DNA of 64,000 bases from Actinacidiphila yanglinensis (GCF_900107965.1 NZ_FNVU01000032.1:1-64000), one strand, 5' to 3'. Positions 34,573-43,387 are shown, counted from the stretch's first letter. Notes: a model not told the origin generated them from the letters alone. A program made the numbers and translations.

Positions 34573-35139
34573 ATGGAGTTCTTCTGCTACCACCGCGACC
34601 GGCCCGGCTCCGGCGCGCTGCGTGACGAGTTGCTGCAGGAGCACTGGTCCTACATGGACCGGTTCGCGCAGGAGATGATCGCGCGCGGCCCGACGCTCGC
34701 CGGTGAGAGCGGCGACGCGGCGGACACGGCGACCGGAAGCGTGCACATCCTCGACCGCGAAGACGCCGCCGCGGCCCGTGCGTTCGCCTTCGACGAACCC
34801 GGGTACCAGGCGGGCGTCTACCGGGACGTGCTGCTGCGACGCTGGCGGAACACGCTGGGACGCACCATGTGGGACTTCCCGGGCGGCCGGACCGGGGGCA
34901 ACCGGTACCTGGTGATCGGCCTGGGCACCGGGAATCCCGCGGACATCGAACCACCCGTCGACAAGGCCGAGTTGATCGCGTACGGGTCGCTGCTGTCGGA
35001 CGACGGGGCGACCTGGCTGGGCACCGCGGCGCTGGTCCGCGCGCCGGACGGGGACACCGCACGTGCCGTCCTCACCGCGGACCGGTACGCAGGCATCGAG
35101 GTGCACAATTGGCAGTTCGGCGGTCGCGACGACCAGTGA
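34573..35139 (+). CDS. Protein of two tandem YciI-like domains
   Basis: A 188-residue protein that appears to be an internal duplication of the ferredoxin-like YciI domain. The first copy (1-90) has the canonical EHWSYMDRF helix, SVHILDREDAAAARAF and the DEPGYQAGVY motif; the second (about 110-185) keeps ELIAYGSLLSDDGATWLGTAALV, then AVLTADRYAGIEVHNWQF, but has lost the HW motif. AACCCT at 34561-34566 could be a -10 element of a leaderless message; GGGGG in the six-base gap is too near to count. Function unknown, as for most YciI proteins. Confidence 0.7.
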   Translation: MEFFCYHRDRPGSGALRDELLQEHWSYMDRFAQEMIARGPTLAGESGDAADTATGSVHILDREDAAAARAFAFDEPGYQAGVYRDVLLRRWRNTLGRTMWDFPGGRTGGNRYLVIGLGTGNPADIEPPVDKAELIAYGSLLSDDGATWLGTAALVRAPDGDTARAVLTADRYAGIEVHNWQFGGRDDQ

Positions 35140-35284
35140 AGCGGCGCCACCCGGCGGCCCGGCGATCGGCACAGCGGATCACCCTCCCCCGCCCCGCGCG
35201 GCGCCCGTAGACTTCCCCGCAGTGGTGGCCCGGGGGGGGCAGCCGACGCCTGAGCGGCGGGAACACGCGTACCACGGGGGGAAC

Positions 35285-36376
35285 ATGCGCGCAGCACGAC
35301 GATGGGTGACGAGCGCGGTGGGGGCGGTGGCGCTGGCACTCGCGGTCACCGGCTGCGGCACCGTGCACGGGACGGCGACGACGATGCCCTCGACCATGCC
35401 CGCACGGGTGTCGGCGGCGGCGACCCTGGGCCCGGACGGCACCGTCCCGTGGGTCGACGAGCCCGCCACCGAGGCCGACTTCACGACCGCGGTCCGGCCG
35501 GCGCCCGCGACCGGACCGACCTGCCGCGCGTCCCAACTGGACGCCACGCTCCCGCGCTGGATCCACAAGAGCACCGGCGGCGAGGTGAACGACCCCGTCA
35601 TGGAAGCGTCCATGTACGGCTACGCGGTGCTGACCAACACCTCGCACACAGCATGCAGGCTGGACGGTCTGCCGAAGGTCCGGCTGGCCGCGGGCGGGGT
35701 GCCGCTCGACCTGATCCAGGGCGGGTCCCGGAACGACGGCCCCGCGGTCGGCCTGCCGCCGGGCGGCAAGGCGAACTTCCGCCTCGACTGGGACGCCCCG
35801 TTCTGCCCCGCGTCGCACGGCCCCTACACGCTGGACGCGGACCTGCCGGGCGCCGGCGACGTCGCGGTGCGCCTGACGGACCCGAGCGTGCCGGGATGCG
35901 CGCGCGACGACACGCACCCCGACCTCGCCTCCTCCCTCACGCCAGGCCCGATCGCGGCCGGTGACGGCCAGCCCCGGCCGCCCGTCGTCTCCCCGCTCAG
36001 GAACCTGACCGCGCGGGCGACCCACCTGCCGGCACGCGTCCACCCCGGCCGGAGCGTCGACTTCGACGTGACGCTGTCCAACCCGACCGGCACCGCCGTG
36101 TCGTTGGCGGGCCGACCCGGCTTCACGCTGGAGGTCACCTGCACGGGCACGAACGGCCGCCAGGGCCTGAGCGACGGCTTCAAGGAGTACCTGCTCAACA
36201 ACCGCCCGGTCACGCGGGTACCGGCGCACGGCTCGGTCCGGTTCGCGATACGCGCGGCCGTCCCCGAGGCGTCGTCCTTCCCCGGCCCGCAACTGTCCCT
36301 CACCTGGCGGATGATCACGCGCGGCCTGCCGGCCGGGCTCCCCTACCTGGTCCTCACCCTCCCCACCGGCGCCTGA
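35285..36376 (+). CDS. DUF4232-type lipoprotein, large form
   Basis: A 363-residue lipoprotein. The ATG at 35285 is preceded by a run of G and starts a signal ending in the lipobox VTGC (Cys24). A TAGACT at 35208-35213 is a candidate -10; an in-frame GTG at 35222 would give a longer product but spoil the signal. Residues 75-205 form a DUF4232 domain (CRASQLDATL, YGYAVLTNTSHTACRLDGLPKV, with a Cys near FCPASHG). A second beta domain (about 230-360) with SVDFDVTLSNPTGTAVSL may be a divergent repeat. It ends at a strong bidirectional terminator. Role unknown. Confidence 0.75.
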   Translation: MRAARRWVTSAVGAVALALAVTGCGTVHGTATTMPSTMPARVSAAATLGPDGTVPWVDEPATEADFTTAVRPAPATGPTCRASQLDATLPRWIHKSTGGEVNDPVMEASMYGYAVLTNTSHTACRLDGLPKVRLAAGGVPLDLIQGGSRNDGPAVGLPPGGKANFRLDWDAPFCPASHGPYTLDADLPGAGDVAVRLTDPSVPGCARDDTHPDLASSLTPGPIAAGDGQPRPPVVSPLRNLTARATHLPARVHPGRSVDFDVTLSNPTGTAVSLAGRPGFTLEVTCTGTNGRQGLSDGFKEYLLNNRPVTRVPAHGSVRFAIRAAVPEASSFPGPQLSLTWRMITRGLPAGLPYLVLTLPTGA

Positions 36377-36389
36377 ACCGGCCACGGGT

Positions 36390-36419
36390 GCGGCCCCGCG
36401 GGAGAACCCGCGGGGCCGC
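36390..36419. terminator. Strong bidirectional hairpin terminator
   Basis: A perfect 13-bp stem (36390-36402 with 36407-36419) closes an AGAA loop. It lies between convergent genes, 13 bases after the DUF4232 stop and 38 bases from the DoxX stop. Confidence 0.8.
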
Positions 36420-36457
36420 GACGAGGATCGCCGATCGAGGCGGACGGCGATGGGGGG

Positions 36458-36928
36458 TCAGACGCGCGCGCCGACCTGTGCGGCCCGCTTCTTCGGCGCG
36501 CCCTCCGCACCTCCGCGAGCGACGCCGGCGAGGACGTGGTCGAGGGAGAGCGGTCCCGGGCCGGTGACGGTGATGAGGAGGAGGGTCCAGCAGAACAGGA
36601 CCGCCGGTTCACCGCCGTTCCGGATCGGCAGGAGCGCGTGGTGCTGGTGGATGTCGAAGTAGGCGAAGGCCATGGAGCCCGAGCCGATCAGCGCAGCGAC
36701 GCGGGTGCCGAGTCCGGCCAGGACCAATGCTCCGCCGAGGAGTTGGATGACCGCCGCGTAGCCGCCCGGCCAGGTGCCCGCCGCGATCCGGTGGGTGCCG
36801 AGGGTGCCGAAGAGCGAGGCGACCCCGTGGCAGAGGAAGAGCAGCCCGACCACGGCACGGAACAGGCTGAGCACGTACGGCCGGGCGCCTTCGAGCCGGG
36901 CCGCCGGTGCCGGCCTGGCCCCGCTCAC
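36458..36928 (-). CDS. DoxX-family membrane protein
   Basis: A 156-residue four-helix membrane protein of the DoxX/DoxD type, often linked to redox balance but without a firm reaction. Helices lie near 18-38 (VLSLFRAVVGLLFLCHGVASLFG), 55-72, 78-97 and 105-125, with the signature GTWPGGYAAVIQLLGGALVLAGLGTR split across the second and third. The GTG start overlaps the upstream glycosidase stop (GTGA), so it is translationally coupled to it. The tail is basic (GAPKKRAAQ). Confidence 0.8.
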   Translation of the reverse strand: MSGARPAPAARLEGARPYVLSLFRAVVGLLFLCHGVASLFGTLGTHRIAAGTWPGGYAAVIQLLGGALVLAGLGTRVAALIGSGSMAFAYFDIHQHHALLPIRNGGEPAVLFCWTLLLITVTGPGPLSLDHVLAGVARGGAEGAPKKRAAQVGARV

Positions 36929-38682
36929 GTGTAGATCCCGAACTCGTAGAGCGAGTAGCCGTATCCGGTGCCCCGCTGCGTCCCCTGGATCCGGACGTAG
37001 CGGCCGGTGCCGCTCACGTCGATGTCGTCGACGTTGCCGTCCCCGTCGGTCACCGACTTCACCGTCGTCCAGTTGGTGCCGTCCTCGGAGGTCCGGATGT
37101 CGTACGCCTTCGCGTACGCGGCCTCCCAGTCCAGCTGGACGTGCTTGAACGTGGTGCTCCGGCCGAGGTCCACCTGGAGCCACTGCGGGTCGCTCCAGTC
37201 GCTCGACCACCGGGTGCCGGTGCTGCCGTCGACCGCGTCGCCCGGGGTGCACGGGCAGCCGCCGGTCGGGGCGGTCTGGTACGAGGAGGCGGTGGCGGGC
37301 TTGTTGAGCGCCACGTTGGTGCCGTCGACCTTCGGGGGCACCACCTTCAGCGACTTGGAGCCGTAACTCACGTTGCCGTGGCCGTCGGTGGCCTTGAGGT
37401 AGATCTTCCACACGCCCGGCTTGTCGGGGGCCTTCGTGGTGATGGTGCTGCCGTTGACGGTGGAGTCGGCCGGGGTCAGCGCGCCGTTGTTGTCGACGTA
37501 GATGCTGCTGTAGAGCACCTGGTAGCCGATCGGGTCGTTCTCCGGGTCGGTGGTGTGGGCGGTGAGGGTGACGTCACCGCCGGTGGGCACACCGTCGGTC
37601 GCGCCGGCGACCGTCATGTCGGTGACGACGGGCGCCTGGTCGTCCCCCGAGGTGTCGCCGCCGTACGCCCTCTTCACCGCGTAGTACGAAGGGCGCTTGA
37701 GGCCGTCGGGCACCAGGTTGAACCAGATGCCGCCGAAGTCGTCCTCGTTGCCGTAGTGGAAGAGGGTGGCGCCGAGCGCGACGCCCTGGTGGCTGGTGAT
37801 GCAGTTCCAGGCGTTGGTGTAGCCGTCGGCCTTCTGCTGGTCGTCCGGCTCGTCCGGCACCCCGTTCGCGTCGTCGGGCACCTCCCACGACCCGGCCGGA
37901 CCGCCCTCGGTGACGATGTACGGCTTGTCGTAACCGCCCGCCTCCCAGTCCGACTTGACGTTGCAGACGTCCTTGTAGGAGTTCACCGCGTACAGGTCGA
38001 GGTCCGGGGCGTCCTTCTTGTAGTAGGGCCACGCCCCGGTCCAGGCGTCGGTGGAGGTCACCGGGTGGTTCGGGTCGACCGCGTGGATCTTCTGGGCGAT
38101 CTGGTCGACGAAGGTGACGTACGCGTTGCGCTGCTGCTCCAACTCGTCGCCGCTGTAGCAGTTCTGCAGCCCGAGCACCGACTCGTTGCCGACGTCCCAC
38201 ATCAGGACGCCCGGGTTGTCCTTGTAGGTCTCCACCCACTTGGGGAACTCGGTGAGCATGTCGTTCTTGTACGTGTCGTCGGTCAGGTAGTTCACGCAGC
38301 CACCGGCACCCGGGCCGCCGCCGGGCTGGAGCCAGAAGCCGGCGATCACCTTGATGCCGTTGGCGGCGGCCGCGTCGAACAGCGGCGCACTCGTCGCGTC
38401 GGTGCCCCAGGTGCGGATCGTGTTGACGCCCATCTTCGCGACGTCCGGCAGGTCCTGGGCGGCGTCGGCGGGCGAGGGTCCCCAGGTGAGGCCCTTGACC
38501 TCGTAAGGTGCGCCATCCACGGTGAGCTGCCAATTACCTTGCGAGCCGGTCACCTTGACGACGCTGCCCGCGGCGTGCGCGGACGGCGCCTGGAGCGCGG
38601 CGAGTCCCGCCACGGCCAGCGCGGTCGCGGCGAGCGGGGCGACGGCGCGACGCGCCCGCCCCTTCCTGAGGGGTCGCTGCAT
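36925..38682 (-). CDS. Secreted glycosidase with C-terminal discoidin (F5/8) domain
   Basis: A 585-residue secreted enzyme. AGGAGGAAGAC precedes the ATG at 38682, and the signal ends SAHA-AG near residue 37. Residues 40-355 form a clan-A TIM barrel similar to GH2/GH5: the acid/base lies in MWDVGNESV (Glu near 166) and the nucleophile in YIVTEGGPAG (Glu near 258), with IRTWGTDA as an earlier marker. An Ig/cadherin-like segment follows (about 365-455, DPENDPIGYQVLY). The end is a discoidin-type carbohydrate-binding domain (NVALNKPATASSYQ, WLQVDLGRSTTFKHVQLDWE). Substrate probably a beta-glycan. An operator shared with the DUF1996 gene lies upstream; a DoxX gene is coupled behind it. Confidence 0.82.
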   Translation of the reverse strand: MQRPLRKGRARRAVAPLAATALAVAGLAALQAPSAHAAGSVVKVTGSQGNWQLTVDGAPYEVKGLTWGPSPADAAQDLPDVAKMGVNTIRTWGTDATSAPLFDAAAANGIKVIAGFWLQPGGGPGAGGCVNYLTDDTYKNDMLTEFPKWVETYKDNPGVLMWDVGNESVLGLQNCYSGDELEQQRNAYVTFVDQIAQKIHAVDPNHPVTSTDAWTGAWPYYKKDAPDLDLYAVNSYKDVCNVKSDWEAGGYDKPYIVTEGGPAGSWEVPDDANGVPDEPDDQQKADGYTNAWNCITSHQGVALGATLFHYGNEDDFGGIWFNLVPDGLKRPSYYAVKRAYGGDTSGDDQAPVVTDMTVAGATDGVPTGGDVTLTAHTTDPENDPIGYQVLYSSIYVDNNGALTPADSTVNGSTITTKAPDKPGVWKIYLKATDGHGNVSYGSKSLKVVPPKVDGTNVALNKPATASSYQTAPTGGCPCTPGDAVDGSTGTRWSSDWSDPQWLQVDLGRSTTFKHVQLDWEAAYAKAYDIRTSEDGTNWTTVKSVTDGDGNVDDIDVSGTGRYVRIQGTQRGTGYGYSLYEFGIYT

Positions 38683-38892
38683 GTCTTCCTCCTGGGTACG
38701 AGGCGTGGCGGTCACGGGAAGCCGGCCGGCGGCACGGGGCAACGCGGAGGAAGCAGGGGGCGGTTCGGACCTGGGGGACGGCGGCGAGGGCATCGCGGTC
38801 GGCAGTGGGGTGGGGGACGTGGGGGGCCGGTACGGAGGTCGTGCGGGGGTCTGCATAGGTCACCTGCGGTGTTGGGGGGACAGGCTGGATCA

Positions 38893-38908
38893 GGGAGAGC
38901 GCTCTCCC
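38893..38908. promoter_or_regulatory. LacI-type operator upstream of the glycosidase
   Basis: GGGAGAGCGCTCTCCC, a perfect 16-bp palindrome with the central CG typical of LacI-family sites and close to the CebR box (TGGGAGCGCTCCCA). It lies 210 bases before the glycosidase start and just past the DUF1996 stop. An identical core occurs at 40162. Confidence 0.65.
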
Positions 38909-38951
38909 GGGCGGCCCGGGAAAACCCGCCCGGGAGAGACCCGCGGACGGG

Positions 38952-40064
38952 TTACTGGATCAGCTCGTAGTTGTCGTCGAGGACGGCGCCCTTGTCGGGC
39001 TGGCTCTGGTCGTAGCCGTGGGCGTCGCACTGCAGGCCGCCGTCGATGCAGTGGGTGACCATCGCGGCCTGCGTCGCGTCGTCCCAGTCGGCGAAGAAGT
39101 CGTAGTGGAAGGAGTGGCCGGTGCCGCTGGCCAGGTGCACCTGCGACATGTCGCCGTTGACCGGCCAGGCCATCTTGAACTCGATCATCGGCAGGGCCAC
39201 CGGGTGGTCGGCCGGGCAGACGTTCTCGTTGGCACCGGTCGCGATCGGATACGCCATGTGGCTCTGGTGGTCAGGCGTGTCCAGATGGATGCCGTCCCAG
39301 CAACTCGGCGCCTGGAGGCGGATGTTGAGCTGCACGTCGGCGGTGTTCGGGCAGGTCGCGGGGAACTCGAAGTTCTGGTAGCTGTCCCCGCACTCCCAGC
39401 CCTCGACGGTGCCCTTGAGGTTCTTGAACTGGTCCTCCGTCTGCATCGGGTTGCCGACGACGAAGCGCAGGCCCTTGGGGAAGGGGCGGACGCTGGTGTA
39501 GTCGGTGACCCCCGCCTTGTAGTAGATCGTCTGCGGGCCGACCGGAAGGATCTTCTGGTCGCCGTTGTACAGACTCGGCATCCAGTACGCGGACTTGTCG
39601 CCGGGCGCGAGGCACGTGGTGCCGCTCGCCGCCTCCAGGGAGGCGGTGGTCGAGTCGGCATCGGTGCTGACGTTGCCCATGAACGTGTGGTCGTGCGACT
39701 TGCCCGGCTGCCCCGGGAAGACGATCGGGTCGTCCGGGGCGGTGTGCGAGGGCGCGCACTTCGCCTGGAACTCGTGGAAGTAGGCGTGCGGCGGATCGTA
39801 GGTCGACGGCGTCACGCCGGTGACGGGCGGGTCGGCCATGATGTAGCCGTCCCCGTCGGGGTCGTCGCCCGACGTCTGCGTCGACACCGGCATGTCCATC
39901 GACATCGACCGGTCGCCCTGCTGCGCGGAGGCCGCGTGCGCGGCGCTCGCCGAGTGATGCGCGGGGCTGGCGGAAGCGTTTCCGGTGAGGACCACCGCGC
40001 TGCCAACCGCGGTCAGCGCGAGGGCGATGAGCAGCCCTGGAAGTTTTCTCGACCTGTGTGCCAC
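38952..40064 (-). CDS. Secreted DUF1996 protein
   Basis: A 370-residue secreted protein. GAGGAGG stands six bases before the GTG. A Sec signal ends NASA-SP near residue 33, followed by a His/Ser/Met-rich stretch (SMSMDMPVS) that might bind metal. The DUF1996 domain (about 85-340) shows KSHDHTFMGNVSTDAD, AYWMPSLYNG, NFEFPATCPN, QAPSCWDGIHLDTPDH and HYDFFADWDD; the conserved His/Asp groups suggest a metal or sugar site, but no activity is known. Its promoter carries the same operator as the downstream glycosidase, so both are probably induced by one sugar. Confidence 0.83.
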   Translation of the reverse strand: MAHRSRKLPGLLIALALTAVGSAVVLTGNASASPAHHSASAAHAASAQQGDRSMSMDMPVSTQTSGDDPDGDGYIMADPPVTGVTPSTYDPPHAYFHEFQAKCAPSHTAPDDPIVFPGQPGKSHDHTFMGNVSTDADSTTASLEAASGTTCLAPGDKSAYWMPSLYNGDQKILPVGPQTIYYKAGVTDYTSVRPFPKGLRFVVGNPMQTEDQFKNLKGTVEGWECGDSYQNFEFPATCPNTADVQLNIRLQAPSCWDGIHLDTPDHQSHMAYPIATGANENVCPADHPVALPMIEFKMAWPVNGDMSQVHLASGTGHSFHYDFFADWDDATQAAMVTHCIDGGLQCDAHGYDQSQPDKGAVLDDNYELIQ

Positions 40065-40161
40065 GGAGACCTCCTCGTTCTCGTGGCTCCGGTGGGTGTG
40101 GCGCGGCGGCGGTTCCGGTTCCCGGGACCGCTGTCGACCCGCCGCCGGGCGGGGAGAGTTC

Positions 40162-40175
40162 GGAGAGCGCTCTCC
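40162..40175. promoter_or_regulatory. LacI-type operator upstream of the DUF1996 gene
   Basis: GGAGAGCGCTCTCC, identical to the core of the operator at 38893, 97 bases before the DUF1996 start codon. Confidence 0.65.
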
Positions 40176-40176
40176 C

Positions 40177-40527
40177 GTGTCACGGCATGTTGCGCTTGTG
40201 GTTCAGGAGTGTCAACAGTTCTTGAAGTTGCGGGAGGTTGGCGGGCCGCCGTGCGTGGGCGCCCGCACCCAGCTGGCCTGGTGGATTCACCGGGCATGGG
40301 GATTCGGTGAAGGAATGTGTGGGCGGCGTGGAGCGCGGCTCCGCGCGGTCGGCGCCGCGTCCCCGCGGTCGGCCGGCTGCCGGGCGGCAGCCAGCCGTTG
40401 GGCGCCCCGTTCCGCCGCTTTCGGGGTGGTACGGGGCAGGGCTTCGTTGCGGTCCCGGCCGGTGGGGCGTCGGGACTGCGTCGGGGCGGTGCGGGGGTCG
40501 TACGGTCGGGGTTGCGCCCGGATCGGG
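40177..40527. other. Intergenic stretch, nothing recognised
   Basis: Some 350 bases between the DUF1996 promoter and the end of the methyltransferase gene. No open frame has a ribosome binding site or protein-like composition; no clear hairpin. Confidence 0.35.
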
Positions 40528-41298
40528 TCAGAGCGACGGGGTGAGGGTGAGGTAGGCCATGCCGAGGTGGCGGCGGTAGCCGTTGAGCCAGCCGGCGCGG
40601 TGGGCGTCGAGCCGGGCGCGGGTCTCGGCGGCGCGGGGATGGGCGGGATGGGCGGCGAGCCAGTCCTCGGCGTCGGACTGGTAGCCGGACTCGAAGTCGT
40701 CCCACTCGGCGAGCGAGGCGGTCTCGATCCAGGAGGGCCGGAAGCCGGCGGCGACAGCGAGGTCGACCAGGCCCGGCAGGTCCGGGAGTTCGTCGGCGGA
40801 GGCGTCCGGCCACATCGCGGCGAGCCGCTCGGGCGGCGGAGTCCGCTCCCAGATGCCGTCGGCGAACAGCACGCGCCCGTGCGGCGTGACGAGGCCCCGG
40901 AGGGCTTCGAGGGCGGCCGGAATGTGGGCCGGAGGGCTCTGGTCACCGAGCGCCTGGGAGGCGCCGAGGCACAGGACGAGGTCGGCCGGGCCGCGGAACG
41001 TGCCGACCGCGGACTCCTCCGCGAACTCCACCCGATCGGCCAGCCCGCGGCGTTCGGCGGCGGCCCGGCCGCGCGCGAGGTCGGTCGCGTTGAGGTCCAC
41101 GCCGACGCCCCTCGCGCCGGGCACGGCCGCCAGGACGCGCAGCATCAACTCGCCCCAGCCGCAGCCGATGTCGAGCACGGTGGCCGGTGGGGCGACGCGG
41201 GTCAGCCGGTCGACGATCCGCGTCGCGCGGTCCTCGGCGAGCGGGCCGTGGAAGGTGAGGCGGGTGAGGCGTGGCGGAAGGCTCTGGTCGTCGTCCAT
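40528..41298 (-). CDS. SAM-dependent methyltransferase
   Basis: A 256-residue class I methyltransferase. The SAM-binding region is complete: VLDIGCGWGELMLRVL (motif I) near 41-56, GVGVDLNATDLARGR (motif II) near 64-78, and DLVLCLGASQALGD (motif IV) near 105. Large insert-rich C-terminus with EDWLAAHPAHP. No partner gene suggests the acceptor. The ATG is leaderless: TAACGT (complement of 41307-41312) ends eight bases before it. A degenerate 20-bp tandem repeat lies just upstream. Confidence 0.85.
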   Translation of the reverse strand: MDDDQSLPPRLTRLTFHGPLAEDRATRIVDRLTRVAPPATVLDIGCGWGELMLRVLAAVPGARGVGVDLNATDLARGRAAAERRGLADRVEFAEESAVGTFRGPADLVLCLGASQALGDQSPPAHIPAALEALRGLVTPHGRVLFADGIWERTPPPERLAAMWPDASADELPDLPGLVDLAVAAGFRPSWIETASLAEWDDFESGYQSDAEDWLAAHPAHPRAAETRARLDAHRAGWLNGYRRHLGMAYLTLTPSL

Positions 41299-41306
41299 GC
41301 CCGGGG

Positions 41307-41312
41307 ACGTTA
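41307..41312 (-). promoter_or_regulatory. -10 element of the leaderless methyltransferase promoter
   Basis: TAACGT on the minus strand, eight bases before the ATG at 41298; no Shine-Dalgarno. Confidence 0.45.
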
Positions 41313-41327
41313 GGCGGGGGCGGGGCG

Positions 41328-41410
41328 GACCGGAAACGGTTTTCCGGGCGCGGGCAGCGGTTTCCCCGAATCGGGCGACGGTTCTCCGGTTCGGGCGACG
41401 GTTCTCCGGG
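41328..41410. repeat. Degenerate tandem repeat of about 20 bp upstream of the methyltransferase
   Basis: Units at 41371-41390 and 41391-41410 are identical in 19 of 20 positions (TCGGGCGACGGTTCTCCGG plus one base). Older copies at 41350-41370 and about 41328-41348 keep the CGGTTTTCC core. The outermost also forms an imperfect dyad, CCGGAAA with TTTCCGG. Confidence 0.6.
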
Positions 41411-41556
41411 TGACGGGGGGCGGTGCGTGGCGCGGGCGAGGGGCGCTCGGGGCGGGGCTCGCCCGTCACCGTCACCGTCCGCGGCCCGGCCACCCGCGTG
41501 ACCCGGGGGCCGAGTCGCGGCTCGACTCGCCCGACCTTCCCTTTCCCCGGGCGGGC

Positions 41557-42159
41557 TCAGTCCCCCGTCACCGTCCGCGGCTCGCGCCACATCGGGTACA
41601 TGTGCGGGCCGCCGGGCAGCTCGACCGGGGTGCCGAGGAAGGTGAAGCCGAGGCGTTCGTACAGGCCGCGGCTGCGTGCGGAGCTCGCTTCGAGGTAGGC
41701 GGGCAGGCCCTCGCGGTCGCACTGCTCCAGCGTCGCCGCGATGAGGACGGCGCCGACTCCCTGGCCGCGTACGGAGGATGCCACGGCGATCATCATCAGG
41801 TACGCGTGGGCGCGGTCCGTCGGGTGGGTGGCCGCGGTGAGCCGGGCGATCTGCTCGACCCGCTCGTTGCCGGGATCGACCGCCTCGCGGAACCGCGCCG
41901 CGTCGTCCGGATCACCGTGGGCGCCGGCCGGCACCGGCGTCCACAGCGCGCAGCCGGTGCCGTCCTCGGCGAGGTCCGTGTGGCCCTCGGCGAGCGAGAT
42001 CTCGAGGAAGGCGCCCATGAGGGCGCCGTGGCTGCGGCGCAGGTGGTCCTTGTCGGGGAAGACCCAGTTGCTCACCGGGTCGTCGGCGAAGCCCTCGTCC
42101 AGCAGTCTGACCACGGCCTCCCGGTCCTCCGCACCGGCCCTGCGTATCGCCACGCCCAT
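41557..42159 (-). CDS. GNAT-family N-acetyltransferase
   Basis: A 200-residue acetyltransferase. The ATG at 42159, with GGAAGG a suitable distance upstream, is preferred over the GTG one codon earlier. The core is classical: AIRRAGAEDREAVVRLLDEGF, LMMIAVASSVRGQGVGAVLI with the acetyl-CoA loop RGQGVG, and YLEASSARSRGLYERLGFT. The family branch resembles streptomycete proteins of unknown substrate rather than a known antibiotic acetyltransferase. Monocistronic between other single genes. Confidence 0.85.
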   Translation of the reverse strand: MGVAIRRAGAEDREAVVRLLDEGFADDPVSNWVFPDKDHLRRSHGALMGAFLEISLAEGHTDLAEDGTGCALWTPVPAGAHGDPDDAARFREAVDPGNERVEQIARLTAATHPTDRAHAYLMMIAVASSVRGQGVGAVLIAATLEQCDREGLPAYLEASSARSRGLYERLGFTFLGTPVELPGGPHMYPMWREPRTVTGD

Positions 42160-42245
42160 CACACGTCCGCCTTCCGTCCGACCGGCACTTCCCCATGGCC
42201 CGTTCCCGCCGCCGCAACTCCTCCGATGCGTACGGCGGTTGCAGC

Positions 42246-43376
42246 CTAGACGCTTCGCTCCGGGAGGGGACCCGCGGCTGCGGGCACGTCCGTCCTGGAC
42301 TCGAGGGCGTGCAGCACCGCGACCATGTCGGCGCCGCCGTGGCCGAGCCGGACCGTCTCCTGGAACAGGCTGTGGCAGACGTCGAGCAGTGGGGAGGCCA
42401 CGCCCGACTGCCTGGCGGCGGACGCGATCAGCCGGTTGTTCTTGAGCACGTCCACCACCCCCGCCTGCACCGAGAAGTCACGGTCGCGCAGCTTCGGCGC
42501 CTTCATCCGGGACACCCCGCTGGCCATCGGACCGGCGTCGAGCACGGCCAGGAAGCGGTCGCGGTCCAGGCCGTGCCGGTCGGCGAAGTGGAACGCCTCG
42601 GTCAGGCCGGTCACCGTCGTGATCAGGAAGAGGTTCACCGCGAGCTTGGTCACCAGGGCGTCGGGGACGGCGCCGCACACGAACGTCTCGTGGCACATCG
42701 GGGCCAGCAGCGGCAGGACGGTGGCGACCGCACGCTCCTCCCCGGCGACCATCCCCACCAACCGCCCCTGCTCCGCAGGGAGTCGCGAGCCGGACACCGG
42801 TGCTTCCACGTAACTCCCTCCCGCCGCCCGGATGTCGGCCTCCAGGGCGCGGGAGTACTCCGGGGACGTGGTGCCCATGTGGACCAGGACGCGGCCGGCG
42901 GTGCGTTCGGCGAAGGCGGGGGTGCCGCGGCCGAGTACGGCGTCGATGGCGGCGTCGTCGGCGAGCATGAGGAAGACGGTGCGGCAGCGGGCGAGGACCT
43001 CGACCGCCTCGGCCGCGACACTCGCTCCGGCCGCGCGCAGCGGCTCACAGCGTTCCGGGGTGCGGTTCCACACCACCAGGGGGACGCCGGACCGGGCCAG
43101 GTTGAGCGCCATGGGCTGCCCCATGACGCCGAGGCCGAGGAATCCCGTCTCGCCGCCGGTGCCCCCGGTGCCGCCCGCACCTATTCCGCCGGCCGCCCCG
43201 TGCACGTGGGCCACCGCGCCCGCCCCGCTCGCGTCGTACACGTCGTTCACGTCATCCGTGCCGGGGGAAACGCTCGCCGTGCCCCCGTCCCCTGTCCCGT
43301 CGGCACTACCCGTGCTGCCGTTGCTGCCTGCGCTCATCGCGGACCGCCCGCCGTCCTCTGGTGCGTGATCTGTCAT
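42246..43376 (-). CDS. NAD(P)-dependent beta-hydroxyacid dehydrogenase, TetR-controlled
   Basis: A 376-residue oxidoreductase of the 3-hydroxyisobutyrate/6-phosphogluconate dehydrogenase superfamily. The Rossmann loop FLGLGVMGQPMALNLARSG begins only at about residue 78; the first 75 residues are Gly/Ser/Thr-rich low complexity, so an internal start is possible. Catalytic-region marks are YVEAPVSGSRLPAEQG and the Lys in ALVTKLAVNLFLI. The tail FSVQAGVVDVLKNNRLI is family-typical. It is divergent from a GNAT-TetR pair; a TATGAC-N4-GTCATA operator lies 12 bases upstream over its likely -10, so the TetR protein should repress it. Confidence 0.82.
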   Translation of the reverse strand: MTDHAPEDGGRSAMSAGSNGSTGSADGTGDGGTASVSPGTDDVNDVYDASGAGAVAHVHGAAGGIGAGGTGGTGGETGFLGLGVMGQPMALNLARSGVPLVVWNRTPERCEPLRAAGASVAAEAVEVLARCRTVFLMLADDAAIDAVLGRGTPAFAERTAGRVLVHMGTTSPEYSRALEADIRAAGGSYVEAPVSGSRLPAEQGRLVGMVAGEERAVATVLPLLAPMCHETFVCGAVPDALVTKLAVNLFLITTVTGLTEAFHFADRHGLDRDRFLAVLDAGPMASGVSRMKAPKLRDRDFSVQAGVVDVLKNNRLIASAARQSGVASPLLDVCHSLFQETVRLGHGGADMVAVLHALESRTDVPAAAGPLPERSV

Positions 43377-43387
43377 CGCTTGCGGTT

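Noticed and set aside
36907..38970. 687-codon plus-strand frame opposite the secreted glycosidase
   Set aside because: Val/Gly/Arg-rich filler; the minus strand has signal peptide, catalytic Glu pair and discoidin domain.
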